Assembly: GCA_958295665.1 (NCBI GenBank)
Contig: OY282560.1
Coordinates: forward strand, 271,734,177 to 271,798,176
Origin: Tipula vernalis
Lineage: Eukaryota > Arthropoda > Insecta > Diptera > Tipulidae
DNA length: 64,000 bases
Reading direction: 5' to 3'
The notes beneath the pieces were generated by a model that was not told the DNA's origin, did no database searches, and worked only from the letters and a program-made list of their open reading frames with translations. Of the stretch, positions 22,778 through 35,200 are shown piece after piece (within the stretch, counting starts at the first letter, position 1; each line of letters starts with the position of its first letter). A program made the translations under genes and the position numbers.

Positions 22778-23687
22778 CACTGGCGAGCAAAAATGGACGA
22801 ATAAATAGGGAATTCTTAACAACATAAGTTAAATAAATAACGGTTAACAAAATTTACCTTTATTTATTAAACTTATCTTTCCATATTTCAAAATATGAAA
22901 CATTGCACATTCTTCTAATTTTGCTCGTTTTCAAAATTTTAAATTATCGCTTTTTATTTTAAATGCAAATTTATACAGTTAAGTATTTTTATTGTCCTAT
23001 ATGCTATTTCGAGATATTATTCATTCGTTATTCAATCGTTGAACAGAACTAGTCGATTTTTTAGTTATGAAAAAAATACCCACGGGACTACAGAATTTTA
23101 TCAAATCAAAGGGGCATTCTTAAAGAAAAATTGCTAGTTGGTGTAATGTTACAACTACCACTGTGCGATTCGTTGGGCAAAGAAATGGTATTGGGTAATG
23201 CAGGGCCTGAAAAAATCGGCTTTATCCGATAAAAGCGCGTTTAAAGTTTGCAAAATAGTATAAAACTTGCAATGCGGAAGACTGGAAACGAATTAATGGG
23301 TCAGGTGAAACCAAAACAAACCATTTCCAATAAGATGGAAATAATACTATTGGCACAGATCTGGCAATAAATTACAGAAGCAATAACCAAAGAAACTGTA
23401 AAACATGGTGGATGAAATTTGGTGGTTTGGGGCTGTTTTACTTGGAGGGGAGAGTTGCTACGAATGAGCTACGGAACCGCTATCGTATTATACTTATACG
23501 CACTATTGAATTTTTTGTCATTCTAGTTTTCATTTGAATTAATTACTAATACATTGTTATTTAAGTTTTAAAATATATTTTAAATATTAAAACGCACAAA
23601 GTAATTCTTCTTTATTTGCCTTTATAAAAGCGTAGTATTGATAAAATAAGAATTCCCTAATTATTCATCAATTTTTGCTCTGTACTG
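22778..23687 (+). mobile_element. Decayed Tc1-like DNA transposon
   Basis: The left end CACTGGCGAGCAAAAATGG and the complemented right end CAGTACAGAGCAAAAATTG match and continue through RATGAATAAWTAGGGAATTC. TA lies outside each end (22776-22777 and 23688-23689), the standard Tc1/mariner target duplication. At 910 bp it is shorter than a typical 1.3-1.7-kb autonomous element, so internal deletion is likely. Confidence 0.85.
23085..23510 (+). pseudogene. Tc1 transposase remnant
   Basis: Translation across frames gives recognisable Tc1 blocks: AEDWKRINGS (canonically DWKxVxWSDE, so the Trp-Ser-Asp core is damaged), then ETKTNHFQ(S)DG and KHGGxxLVVWGCF-like residues around 23400-23440. The family's first catalytic Asp sits in WSDE, which here reads as a shifted or altered remnant. 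The region for the last Asp and Glu is missing or unreadable. Once a cut-and-paste transposase, now dead. The neighbouring inverted termini support the assignment. Confidence 0.7.
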
Positions 23688-24399
23688 TACGTTTATTACT
23701 TATGTTCGGTTAGCTGTAATCTCAGATTTATAGTTCTAAGCAGTGTTGGCTGCTGATTTATTTTTTTACTTTGGAAAAACAAATTCTAATTCTATTTTAT
23801 TTTTATATCCTCATTTGCAATAACATTTTCTAAAATTTATTTAAAATTATAGGTAGGTAGAGCTGGTTTAGCTTGTTTATACCGAGCCGTGTAACATTAC
23901 TGAAAATACTACTGGTGCGCATATCAAAATCGAATTAAGTTAATCAATTAATTGAAACTTTCCAATTAGTTGATCCAATATTAACCGAAAGATGGCTACT
24001 GTCGAATTTTGTGTTCAGAAAGTCGGTCAAAAATTAAGAATTGCAGCAAAATGCATTATGGTGGATTAAAAATTAGGAAAATAAATTCAAAAAGTATGCA
24101 ATAACTGAGAGGCAGACTGTCAGTAGTATACCTGCTGTTCGATTTGTATTTGATTTGAAATTGTGTCTGCATAACGGCTGAATTATTAACCTTACCCATT
24201 TTGTTAATTTCACCTGCAAGGGTTACCTTTAGATCTCGGTTAAATATCTCTCCTATTTCGAGTAGTTTCGAGACAAGCAACATAACTGCATTTGCTACAT
24301 AATTGGTTCCTAGGTGTCGCGATGTTTGACTTTGGTAGGCTTTTATTTTAGTGTTGAATAAAGTTTAGTTTTATATATTGGATTTGTCTTAATATACTT

Positions 24400-25330
24400 T
24401 AGACGTTCAATTGCGACATTCTACTATAAGTACATCGATATTTTCGGTATTTTAAGGGATTCCGAGGATTTGAAGCTTATTGGAGAAATATTTGGCGTTG
24501 CTGTTATGTATATTCTATTATATTCGAGTTTGGTTTGGATTTAAAATTTTGAGATTTTTGGAGACCTGGATTTATGTTGCTTAGTATTTAATTTATTTGA
24601 AATTATCAACGTTATTCAATATTTTAGAGAGTACCCGACATTTTCCACTTATTAATATTATTGTTATTTTTTTGAGAAAGATGTTTTTTAAAGATTATTC
24701 TTGTATTCTAACTTAGTAGAGATTTTCGATATTTCCTGAGAATTGTCGAGGATTTTTAAGTTTATTCGAGATTTGTTGTCAACCTTCAAATTGAATTATT
24801 AGTGTTTAGCAATGAATTATGAGATATTAGATGAGATAAGATTTCTCCAATTTCGAGATTTTTGAATTTATCTAGATTTTCGGAATTAAATAGCGTTGAG
24901 TTAGTTATTTGGCATCGAAATTACTTATTCGAAATTATCAATATTATTCAATATTATCGAGATTATTCTAAGTTTTGCGATCCTTTTCATATATTCTAAG
25001 ATTCTGTCTGAGTTTATTGGAGTATTTCTTGATTATTCATCTTTTTTACATACCTCGAAATTTTCAAGGGGTTCAGTTGAATCTTTTAATTCTGTCTAGT
25101 GATTTATCGAGACTTTTGCTATTGAGCTATTCGGGCTTTGCGTAGTGTTAAAGATTATTCGAGATTTCCGAGATTAGGTGCAGATATTATTCGCATCATG
25201 TTATAAGTCATACAGAAAGGTTGAAGATATTCCATTATTCATAGAGATTTTATTACAAATTTTCCAGATTTTATGATATTATTGAACATTGTTCGAAGTT
25301 ATTGTTTGGGTGACTTTATGTTGTCATTAC
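24400..25330 (+). repeat. Degenerate minisatellite-like TTATTCGAGATTTTCGAG region
   Basis: Variants of TTATTCGAGATTT, GAAATTATCAAYRTTATTCA and TTCGAGATTATT recur irregularly with an approximate 20-30-nt rhythm over about 900 bp. The segment GAAATTATCAACGTTATTCA (near 24600) returns as GAAATTATCAATATTATTCA (near 24931). It is not a clean tandem array, and no coding frame is open. Confidence 0.45.
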
Positions 25331-28300
25331 ACAGTATTCATGATTTTTGTAGGTAAACAAGCCTACAAGAAGGTATGTAACAGGGCCACGTTTCATGCCC
25401 GGCCGATATTGCTTCTTGACATACTTTGAAACTCTGTTCATCCGGTTGTTTGATTCTAGACGTACACGAAAAGAAAAAAAAATAAACCAAAGAAAAGCAG
25501 ATTTATCGAAATAAAAAACATGTTTTTGAAGGCCTGGTAATTGAAACCAATGAACACGCCAAACATGAAGTACTGATGAAGAGCGAATATGTTTTTTGGC
25601 TTGTGATATAGTGTGATGTAAAAAACTACAACTTGCAATTTATTTTACCTCAAAGTTATTGGTTATAATAGAATGTGACACGTAAAGAAAGCGATGAGAA
25701 TAATTATGAGCATGTTGATTCCCGATTGATTATGGTTCGTTCGAAAATATATTTTGCTTTCTAATTAAAACGCTTCCACCGGGATTACACCCATCGTTTT
25801 AGCAGAAAGGTATAAAACGCGTTTTACACTATTGTAGGCTTGATTTTCAAAGAGCATTTTACTGCTCATTAAAATGAAGTTTTTTTTTCCTGTTTTAGAA
25901 AATGTATCTGTCGATTGTACAATTTAAGGAAAATCGACACAGTCATAATGAAGTAAGAGTGGAGCCATTGGTTTGATGGAGAGGAGTCATCTTCCATTGT
26001 CGGTATCGTCAGTATCTAGCACGAAATCACAGTGAAAATGATTCAGGTAAAAATTGAAATGCTTTCAATTTATAGTTTTTCGATAAAATAAGAAGAATAG
26101 AATAATAATAGATAGAATAATATTGTCTCCTTATTATTAGTGATGAATTTGGGGAACAATAATGTTTCATAAATATTGTTTTTGTTTCTTGTTTTTACTA
26201 TTACACTAAGGGACCATATTGCTTTTGACAAAAATAAGTCAACTCAATTTTTTTAGGAATTTAACTTATTTAAATCTATTGATCTAAAAATTGATTTTAA
26301 AAAGAATGAAACGAAGATTATGATGAAAGTACCTAATGTAATATTTATTTCATCCACTCTGGAAGTACCTTTTCCAGGCGGACAATTATATATTATTTGT
26401 TTCAAAACGCATTATTAATATACTACCTAAGTGCCAAACAGAATAAAATGAGATTAGTTTCTCCGTAAAAATTACCGGTTTACCGGTTTAAGCCATAACT
26501 ATAAATTTTGAAAATATCGATTTGTATAAAACAAGATTTATCTTCAGTGTAAAAACTATCATTTCGTCGGTCTGGCACCCGTTTCTCCCACCCAAATGAC
26601 CTGGCAATGAAGCTTTATTTCCTGGTGAAACAAACAAGTATTTTAAGCAAAACTACCTTGCGTGATGTAAGAAAAAACCAGCGTATTTTCTTACGTCTTT
26701 GAGGTATTGAATTAACCCTTTACGGCTGGAAATATCAATTTATATAACTGCTAACTCTAAAAAATAATATTGCAAATTTGTACTGGGCTCCCTGGAATAT
26801 TACTAAACAAGCAGCCTCTTCGTCAACCAAATTTAAATATTTACAAATTTACAGGTGTATATGCAAGTTTTAACTACTTGCTGTAAGGATCGGTGCATCT
26901 TTATTGAGAAATCCAAGGATCCTAAAACATTTTGAAAATAAGGAAAATTCCTTTCCAATTTTTTTTTCTCTGATTGTGTAAGAATATTTTGTTTATTTAT
27001 TTTATTTTTTCACATAAATTTTGGGAAACGTCGTTTTGAGCTTGAGCTCATTAGGAATGGGGTGGCAGTTCAAAAGAAGGAGTCAAAGGAATAATCTAAC
27101 ATTTCTACTCTTAACTGCAATATTTGAAAATACCTTTGATTTTCTTAAAGAGGGGCAAATGAGTGAAAAGATAAAAGGAGTTCCCACTAATCTTACTTAC
27201 TATCCTGGTTCTCAGATAATTCTATCTAATTTCAAGAAATAACCGTTCCGAAATAATGAAAACCTGAAATTCCACTTGACAGTTATTGCGTTTGATTCGA
27301 TCATTTTATTCTTAATTTCAAGTTTTAGCATAATTTGTGTATAACGAAATTAATTCAATTTTCAATATAAATAATATCCGCCAGTTTAACTCTATTGCTA
27401 AATATGAATTTATTCCGCCACAAAAATTAGAAGGATGAAATACACAAATATCGTCATAGTGAAACGAATGCAACGTTTGGAAATGAACTTGAACTGAAAT
27501 GTAACTTAGACTCACACATTCTTGAAAAAGTACCAAAAAACTAGTACTTTAATAACAGATTGAAATAAATTAAACAAATAAAAATTTATTTTCATTGTAA
27601 AAATAAAATAATTAATACAAGTTTTAAAAAAAATTGATGTCGCGTTATTAATTCAATCAAAAATGAATTAATTTCGCGTTGAAGCGTCGCGAAATTGATT
27701 TGTAATTTATTTCCATGGCCTTTATTCATTATTCACGACAATGCGAACGAGTAAATGTTTGTCATTGCAATAGTTATACTAATTGAAGGAGAAATTAATT
27801 CTGTGATAGTAAAATGAGTTCTAAAAAAACTCAACACAATTTTATTTTGTGTCCTTCGCTGCTTTTAATGGAACTCTTTTGTTTAATTATTACACACTTC
27901 TTTCGATTTCATACTAGTAGCAAAGAAGGAGAAGTTGAAGAGAATTTGGAATAATTTGATGAGCAACCTGCCAAATTTATAAGATAATACAATTCTTTAC
28001 TAAATAATTACTAATGTACATACAATGCCGAAAATATGCCGATTAGAAAATAATTTGTTCGCGATTTTGAGGCAATGCAATAATTCGTGCAATATTGTAA
28101 GCTCGGGTCAATATACGGAATCTAACTACATGCCTATTTTTGTTATGTCTAAAAGATTGCTTATTTTGGGAAATCAGTCTACACGTCTTCAGCCCTTTAA
28201 CATCTTAAGTTTATTCTCACGATTGCTCACGATCAAATGTTGCATTTTTCTCAAAAACATGGAGAATTTATTTAAATTTCTGGAATAAATTAATGCAAGT

Positions 28301-30040
28301 GTTTAGAGCAGTCTTATTATTTGGTTATTGGGGAAGAGACGTGGAAATAAATATTCTAGTTAAAATTATTATTAAGTTATTAATTTAAACCGTGTGAAAT
28401 GTTTTACGAATAGTGAAATCGAAGGAGTTTTGCCGAAAACTTGCAGATGCAACAAAACAAAAACGAAACTTTCAGCATAATATAAAGGAATTCTACAATA
28501 CATTCAGGAGGAGGAGGAGGAGCGATTTTATTGTTTTACCCATGCCCATTAACGCTTGGTTAAGCTATTTGCACGAGCCATCGGAAACATTGGAGGTTGA
28601 TTGGAAAGCAATTTCAAAAGCGCAGAAAAATCCAAATTACCAAGTTTAACGACTACAAAGTTACAAATATCCTAGCAAAATGGCCTTTATATTCGGGATC
28701 TAATGGATGCCAAGGCTGTAAATGGTATTTTTACTTTTTCTTATTTTATTTATAGATCAATATCGACTTCGAACATAAATATCCAAATGCAGGCCTAAGA
28801 ATTCTTTCAAATTGAGACTACTTCTCCAAATTTTTGCAGACTTTTTTGTAAAACGTATTAAAGATCCCAAGCGTTAGTTCGCTGATCAAAGATCGGAAAA
28901 CTAAAAACAAACGGTGACATATCTATAAATTTATTAATTGTGATTCCTTTTTGTGAAATTCTAAAGTTATTACAAAACATCTAACAAGAAATCGTTTTGG
29001 AAGCTGTCCACTGTACTACAATTTATCACTGTAACACCAATTAAGCCTAAACTAGGTGATTTATGAGCTAAATATGCTAAATATAATTTAAATTTACTGC
29101 CACTGATTGTAATAATAAACAATTTTAAGCATAACAAATAAAAACACGCAGTATTATGTAGCATATGGTATAACATTTTAAACATTTTAAATGATTTAAT
29201 ACCAGCTGTAGATGTACATGCTCCAAAACGGTTTTTGCTCTTAAGCAGGAAACATTTTGATATTTCCCCAAACATGTTTTGCTTCTCAAATTTGCGTACT
29301 TACGTCTAAAACCTAGATTAAGGATTGGATAACAAATTTGTTTAAACTGAGAAATTGAACCAATAACTTCATCACTAAGGGTTAATATAATTGACAATGT
29401 TGCTCTTAAAATAATAAAATTTATGAACCACTGAGAGAATAAGTATATTGATCAACCATATACCAATGAAACGGGTTAGTTATTGGCATACCTCATTTGT
29501 ACAATAGAAGAAAAGATTTTTCCCTATGTTGGCTTTCTTATAATATATAAACGAACATCAGATCATTATTACATCTAATAAACATTTGCAACTTTTTATG
29601 TGACAACATCTTTAGCGGGGGTAAGTCAACAATTTCATGTAATAAAAGGAACGGAAAGTCCGGTAGAAGGAAAATTGCAAATTATATACGCGAAAACGAA
29701 TACAAAATCCAATGAACTTCTATACTATATAATTCAAATTACAATTTCCATCAGATTAAATTGGAAAAGCACAAAAATTATACATGTCTAGTACAAGTAA
29801 CTCAAAAAAAAAACGAAATTGAAATAGGAGGTGGTATACACGCATTCTTAAAATATTAAATATTAGTCTACATGACACCAGAAATCTCATTTTAGAAAAC
29901 CGAAGTTTTCTATAATATATTTCGCACCATTGGGATTGTGCAATTTTGTGCCTCTAATTAGAAAATGTACGCACTGTGTACTAGGACAGTGTGTAGAAAT
30001 CCCACATATTCCGTTTACCGCGTTACTAAATTATCTTGAA
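25331..30040. other. A+T-rich interval without a recognisable gene
   Basis: Several 60-100-codon ORFs occur on both strands (for example near 27021, 28025, 28413 and minus 28970-29397), but none shows a motif I recognise and their A+T content matches the surroundings. TGCCCGGCCGA near 25398 is shared with 53305 and may be an old repeat. Confidence 0.4.
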
Positions 30041-30043
30041 AAT

Positions 30044-31425
30044 AGTTTATATTGGCCAGATTCGGCCATAGAACATCGGTTTATCGAAGAGTTTATATGG
30101 GCGATTTCTTTTTAATATTCTGAGAAGATTCACGTTTATGCATATTGTGACGATTATGGCCATCATAAAACGAGTTCACATTATGAACAGCGATAGATCA
30201 GACGGTTGGCGCGTAGTACAAACATGAAAGTCGATGCTCGTCGTAGCCCATGTTTTTATTACAATTATTTATTGAGAACATCGAAACATGTTTGTACACC
30301 AAAGCACAAATGCATAATGATCTAGTAAAAAAAAACAAGAACGTCCGAGATATAGCGTACAAAGCAAAGGGAGGCGTGGTTTAGTGATTGATGAATAAAA
30401 TGAACAACTACACAAATCCATACACATGGCCCATCGACAATAATGAATGATGATGATTATGACAAGCCATAAACGATATTTCCAGATCATTATTATGGGT
30501 CATAAACAGAATACACAAGAATGAAGATGATTTAAGACACGCAAGAAAAGAAATTTCGAGAGCAGTACCAAACTGGTATATAAACACCACCGATGGCAAG
30601 CAGGAAAAAGTTTTTGGTTTACTTTAAATCGTGTAACAAGTGAAATAAATATGTTGTCATAGCCCCCACCCACCAGAGTGGCAAGCGGCAGATTTAAAGA
30701 AGTAAAGTAAAAGCGAATATTATGGGAATAAAGTCGAGTCAAGTGAGATAAAAAAACACAGTGTTTTTAATTGTCAAATCCGGACGAACTCAGAAGCTCA
30801 GTTCAAAACAATATTACACTTTGGCCAGAATTGGCCATAGAACATCCACAATTGATCAAAATACCGGTTTTTTGAAAAAGTTAACAGAAGACTATATGGC
30901 TGATTTCCAGAAATTCCACATTTTTTTTAACATTCGAGTTAAAACAAAGTGAAAGATTCACGTTTGAGCATATTACACTTTAGCGAGAATCGGCCAGAAT
31001 ATTAACTAACCTTTGTTTAATTTTAAATCTTAATAAAAGGTGGGATTTTTGCCAATCGTCCATAAAACCTCTTCGAAAAACCACGAATTTCACCAATTGT
31101 AGTTTCCTATGGCCAATTCTGTCTAAAGTGTAATTTGTAACACAAACGTGAATCTTGGGCGGAATATTAAATAAACTTTGTTTTAATTCATACATAATAA
31201 ACGGTTGGATTTCTTGAAATCGCCCATACAACCTCTTTGAACCTCTCTTCCCCCCCCCCCCAAACTTGAATCTTGGCCAGAATACTAGCTACATTTTTTT
31301 TAATTCGATTGTGACTAAAAGGTGGGATTTCTGGAAATCGCCCATAAAACCCCTTCGATAAACCGATATTTTGATAAATTGTGGATGTTCTATGACCGAT
31401 TCTGGCCAATATAATCTATTTAGAA
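30044..31425. repeat. Array of ~150-bp units: two direct, three inverted
   Basis: Units share GGCCAGAATYGGCCATAGAACATC, split here as GGCCAGAAT then GGCCATAGAACATC, followed by GGTTTATCGAAG, TTTATGGGCGATTT and GATTCACGTTTG. Direct copies lie at about 30044-30145 and 30811-30985. Complementary copies lie at about 30990-31140, 31145-31250 and 31265-31425, the last two separated by a C-run. Ignoring the inserted LTR, the array forms a long imperfect palindrome centred near 30990. Confidence 0.75.
30146..30810 (+). mobile_element. 665-bp solo LTR inserted in the array, ATAT target duplication
   Basis: It starts TGTGACGATTATGG and ends CAGTTCAAAACA, with ATAT directly outside both ends (30142-30145 and 30811-30814). 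The flanks join to GCATAT/TACACTTTGGCC, and the next array unit has the uninterrupted version GCATATTACACTTT, an internal empty site. Inside are a TATA box (GGTATATAAACACC near 30575) and AATAAA downstream, as expected for an LTR promoter and poly(A) signal. No internal region or second LTR is present. Class (gypsy or BEL) is not decided. Confidence 0.8.
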
Positions 31426-32698
31426 GGTAATTCGCGAAAATTGTGGTATAATCAGTCCAGTCGCCGCGGCCTGATGAGAAGATTGATTTTTTCAAAATCA
31501 TAAGCTCATCAGTTCGAAACTGGATTGAATTCTCTTACAATATTCGGAACATACTCGTATTAAAATCATATAAAAATGTGGAATCCAACAAGATTGCCGA
31601 TGTATTTTAAAGCGTACAGAACAGGTTTAGATGATTAACTTAACAGAACTGTACTAAAATATTGCCGTTTGTATTTCTAGTTGTCAACAGATCAATTGTA
31701 AGTTCAATTTTTAATTAAACAATTAATGTCGGTAAGGTTCGTTCTTCAAATCCAAAATAGAATAACTTATGACTTTTTAAACCAAAAGTGTAACGTAATT
31801 TAATTACTGGGCGAACAGCAGATTCTAGAACAATAGATACTCATACCTAAAGGTTTTCATATAATTCTTTTGCGAATTGAGCGTATTCTGGCCCACTGTT
31901 TTTTGAACAACGCGTTTGTTGAACTATTTTTAAATACCGGTATCTCTAGCTTAAGTTCAACGTAGTGCTTCATAAAAATGTTTAAAAAAATTGGAGCCCT
32001 TAATTTGATGGAAACTCAAAATAAAAATAAAAATGACAAAATGACATTAAAAAATTGCTAAGGTAATAAAACTGAACCGTGACATAAATTCCAATTGGAT
32101 TCATGCATATGTATGCATTTAGAACAAATAGTAAAAACTTAGAAATTATATACCATTAAATTTACTTCGATTTAAGAAACTTTGACATTGATTATGCCAC
32201 TGAAAAAAAAACGTACGCATATTCAATAAAAAAGATTATTGTTGCAATGAATTTTTTAATAATTTGGATCCTTAAACTTTGTTGATTGATAGAATAAACT
32301 CAATGTTATTAGTTTAGAATATCATTTCTTAAAAGCTAACAAATTAATATATACAATGTAACTATTCATATTTTTTTGTCAAAAAATTTATTAAATTTTT
32401 TAATTAATTCAACGAACATAAAATTATCATTTTGTAACCAATTTGGTTGATCTTACAATTTTTTATCGAATCAATGTACCAATTTAATAGAAGTTTCACG
32501 AAATGTTATGCTATGGTTTATATTATTAATGAATTAGTTAATTAATCATACAAATATTTATGAAACAAAATTATTGATACAACATCTATATTTATTAATT
32601 TAAATAACTAATTCATTGCCACAATGTAATAATAGATTTGAATTGATTTAAATCAACAAATAAATTAAGCCATTAAAAAATGTATTTAGTTTATAATT
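31426..32698. other. A+T-rich interval
   Basis: No gene seen. CCACTGAAAAAAAAAC near 32200 could pair with TTTTTTTCAGTGATGG near 36117; see the finding on a possible ~3.9-kb host element. Confidence 0.4.
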
Positions 32699-33040
32699 GT
32701 TTGTTTGTTTCTATATCTGCAATCTTTTCTGGGGCTCTAGGCACTCCCAACTTTTTCACAGTTCGCTTTTTACGCCCTATCTGAACGCAGCAGTAGCTAA
32801 ATCGAGGACGTACGGCTATAGACCCGTTTTCGTTTAAACCACCTGTGTGTGCTGACATGAAAGGTGGGTCGGGCCCATGGATTCCGCACTCTCAACAGGG
32901 GCTCATAGATGTGTTCATCTTCATCACCGATCGAAATCAGTTGATGAAAAATTCCTTTTGCATATCGCCTTTATAGGGATTCGAACCCGGTACCTCCCGA
33001 TCCAACCGCTGCAGCTTTAACCACTGCGCCGTTTGCTCCG
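32699..33040 (-). mobile_element. tRNA-derived SINE with 13-bp target duplication
   Basis: On the minus strand it starts CGGAGCAAACGGCGCAGTGG. An A-box-like GGCGCAGTGGTTA (33030-33018) is followed by a perfect B box GGTTCGAATCC (32987-32977), the internal RNA polymerase III promoter layout. A ~260-bp non-tRNA body follows, ending in AAAC repeats (complement of TTGTTTGTTTG). TTAGTTTATAATT lies directly outside both ends (32686-32698 and 33041-33053), a perfect 13-bp duplication typical of LINE-driven insertion. Confidence 0.92.
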
Positions 33041-33591
33041 TTAGTTTATAATTTTGTTTATTATGTATATCAAGAAAGAAACTTTTATTTATTTTAAATG
33101 AAATTTGAACTGACTGGAGAATGAAATATTTATTTCATTTATATGCGTTACAGGCCATGGATTCTGAATAAAAGATTGAAATGGATTTTTTTATAAAATA
33201 AAACAAGTGTACAAACTATTTTTTATCTATTAAAATGAAGTTCAATTATTCAAAAAATACCTTTCCACTTGTAACAACTTGTCTTGGGTTACATAATAGT
33301 CGCTATTCTCTTAGGCCCGTATTTTTAAACGAGGATAGAGATAAATCGGCGAATTTATCCCCTCTTTCGTATTTTTAAACGAAAATAAATCCACTGATTG
33401 AAACCTGTATTAAAAATGTATCCACGGATTTATACCTCGATATCGATGGCTAAAACAGTGGATAAAGCTATTTTCGAAAATTCGGAAATAGAAAACGTCA
33501 TTACGATATGTAAAATTACATATATCTATATACGTACATATATACGAAATATACATAGTAAATTTTGTAATTAAATTATTTAAGTTTAAAA

Positions 33592-34611
33592 ATGGAAAAT
33601 AATGAATCTTCGTCTTCATCATCAGAGTCTGGTGAATCAGATTACGAGATAATATAACATCTACGATTTAAATATCCTAAAGTGTTTCACGATAGGATAG
33701 ACATGGAGTTTTACAATAAAAAAGAGTTTCGGCGCCGATTTCGGTTTTCTAAAGAAGGTATTTGGCCAGCATTATCCAAGGAGATCTGGAGCCATGGTAC
33801 TTTCGTGGATATCCCCTCATCATAATTCAACAAATTTTGTTATGTCAAAGGTGTTACGCTACAGGGTCATATCAAATTGTGATTGGTGATTTAGAGTCTC
33901 AAGAGCTTTGATGTCTAAGGGTGAGGAAATTAATAAATAGAGGAAATTAATAAATTGTTATAACAAAGCAGGAATACCTCGCTATATTGGGAGCATTGAT
34001 GGTTCTCATGAGACGATGCAGAATTGTATCGTAATCGAAAAGGATATATTTAGATTAATACACAAGCAATATGTGATGCTGATCGTAAACTTCGCGATAT
34101 TAATTAAATTTCAATTTATTCAATTCATGTATTAGGAAAATTTTTGTTTCCTTGTTTAGGTGGTTTTGATCTTCATTTGACCAGATAATATTTAATTTTT
34201 CACAAATAAAGGCTCGATTAGAGCAAAACAAACAGCAGTATGCTGTTGATTGGTGATTCTGGAAGTCAGGAAATCTATAATCATGCTCTATCGTCAGCTA
34301 GGTCTGTAATAGAAAGGACTTTCGCGCAGTGGAAGAGAAGGTTTCCAGTTCCAGCAATAAGTAAAAAATAGCTTTTAAATAATTTTTTCGTTAGAATCAT
34401 AATTGTACCTATTCCAAACACTTTGAAAATTATTGTGGCAACTGTAGTTCTCCACAACATTGTGATTATTTTGAATGAGGAAAATGATCCCGTCGATGAA
34501 GACCTAAATTTAATGATTCCGCCAGATGTCCAAAATAAAATACCAAATAGTTTCGAAGCACAAGCTAATTTCAATTTTCGATATGAAATTTGGGGGAATT
34601 TAGCACAATAA
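33592..34611 (+). pseudogene. Harbinger transposase (nuclease) remnant
   Basis: ATG at 33592 opens a Ser/Glu-rich start that stops at 33655; the same frame continues with KEFRRRFRFSKEGIWPAL, a Harbinger N-terminal block. Catalytic region: RYIGSIDGSHE near 33985 (first Asp), then in another frame KGYI-INTQAICDADRKLRDI near 34035, then LIGDSG and SARSVIERTFAQWKRRFP near 34250-34350 (second Asp and Glu), and VATVVLHNIVI near 34440 running into an Asp/Glu-rich tail. Internal stops and at least two frame changes show it is dead. In the family this protein cuts DNA together with a Myb/SANT-like partner. Confidence 0.85.
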
Positions 34612-34689
34612 ATTGAAAAATGCCCAAAATAAATTCATAATAAGAGTATTTACAATATATAAAAAATTATATCTTTTCAATTTTTCTCT

Positions 34690-34999
34690 TTAAAAATTCC
34701 ATCTTAATGGCGTTAAGTTTTATTCGGGATTGAAGCGCTTCTATTTGTCCCTTTCTTCATTTCTTTTCACCTTCGGACTCTAGTTATTTTCGTGGCATAC
34801 TGCGTTTTCTCATTGATGGACATTTATCGTTAACATTGCATTGGGTGTCAGTCGCTATCAACTCTTTTTGAACAGATGCTTCACCGCTCGCTTTCCATTT
34901 TATTTTTTTCTTGCACAGGAGTGCCTCAAATCGCAATATTATATTGACAAAAGATTGAAAACAAAAAATATTGTAAGGAAAAACAAAAAAAAAATTCAC
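34690..34999 (-). pseudogene. Possible Harbinger second-ORF (Myb-like protein) C-terminal remnant
   Basis: The minus strand reads KIKWKASGEASVQKEL, a stop, then LESEGEKK and an amphipathic stretch IEALQSRIKLNAIKMEFLKRK. A charged coiled tail of this kind, opposed to the nuclease gene and just inside the right terminus, fits the C-terminus of the Harbinger DNA-binding partner. The N-terminal Myb/SANT domain itself is not visible, so this is a positional inference. Confidence 0.45.
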
Positions 35000-35200
35000 A
35001 AATGTCCCAGCAAACAGTTATTAATTCGAAAATCGATATCGAGTATCGCGAATTTTAGCTTCGTTCAAAATTAGGACAGAAAAAATCCACGGATATATCC
35101 ACGTTTAAAATTACCAAAAGTAACCTCGGCTAAATCAGTGGATTTTCGAAAACTGTGGATTAATCCGTCGATATATCCTTGTTTAAAAATACGAGCCTAA

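Larger units (their letters stand above)
33311..35200 (+). mobile_element. Decayed PIF/Harbinger DNA transposon
   Basis: The left end GGCCCGTATTTTTAAACGAG (from 33314) matches the complemented right end GGCTCGTATTTTTAAACAAG (to 35197). The terminal motif is repeated inside (CGTATTTTTAAACGA near 33368), and CCACRGATTTAT-like subterminal motifs recur at both ends. The flanking trinucleotides are TTA on the left and TAA on the right: Harbinger duplicates TWA, so one base may have changed after insertion. It contains a transposase relic and an opposed second-ORF relic, the usual Harbinger gene pair. Confidence 0.88.

Noticed and set aside
32971..33040. Stand-alone tRNA gene on the minus strand
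   Set aside because: It has A and B boxes but no cloverleaf 3' half, and is fused to a body and tail with target duplications, so it is a SINE head.
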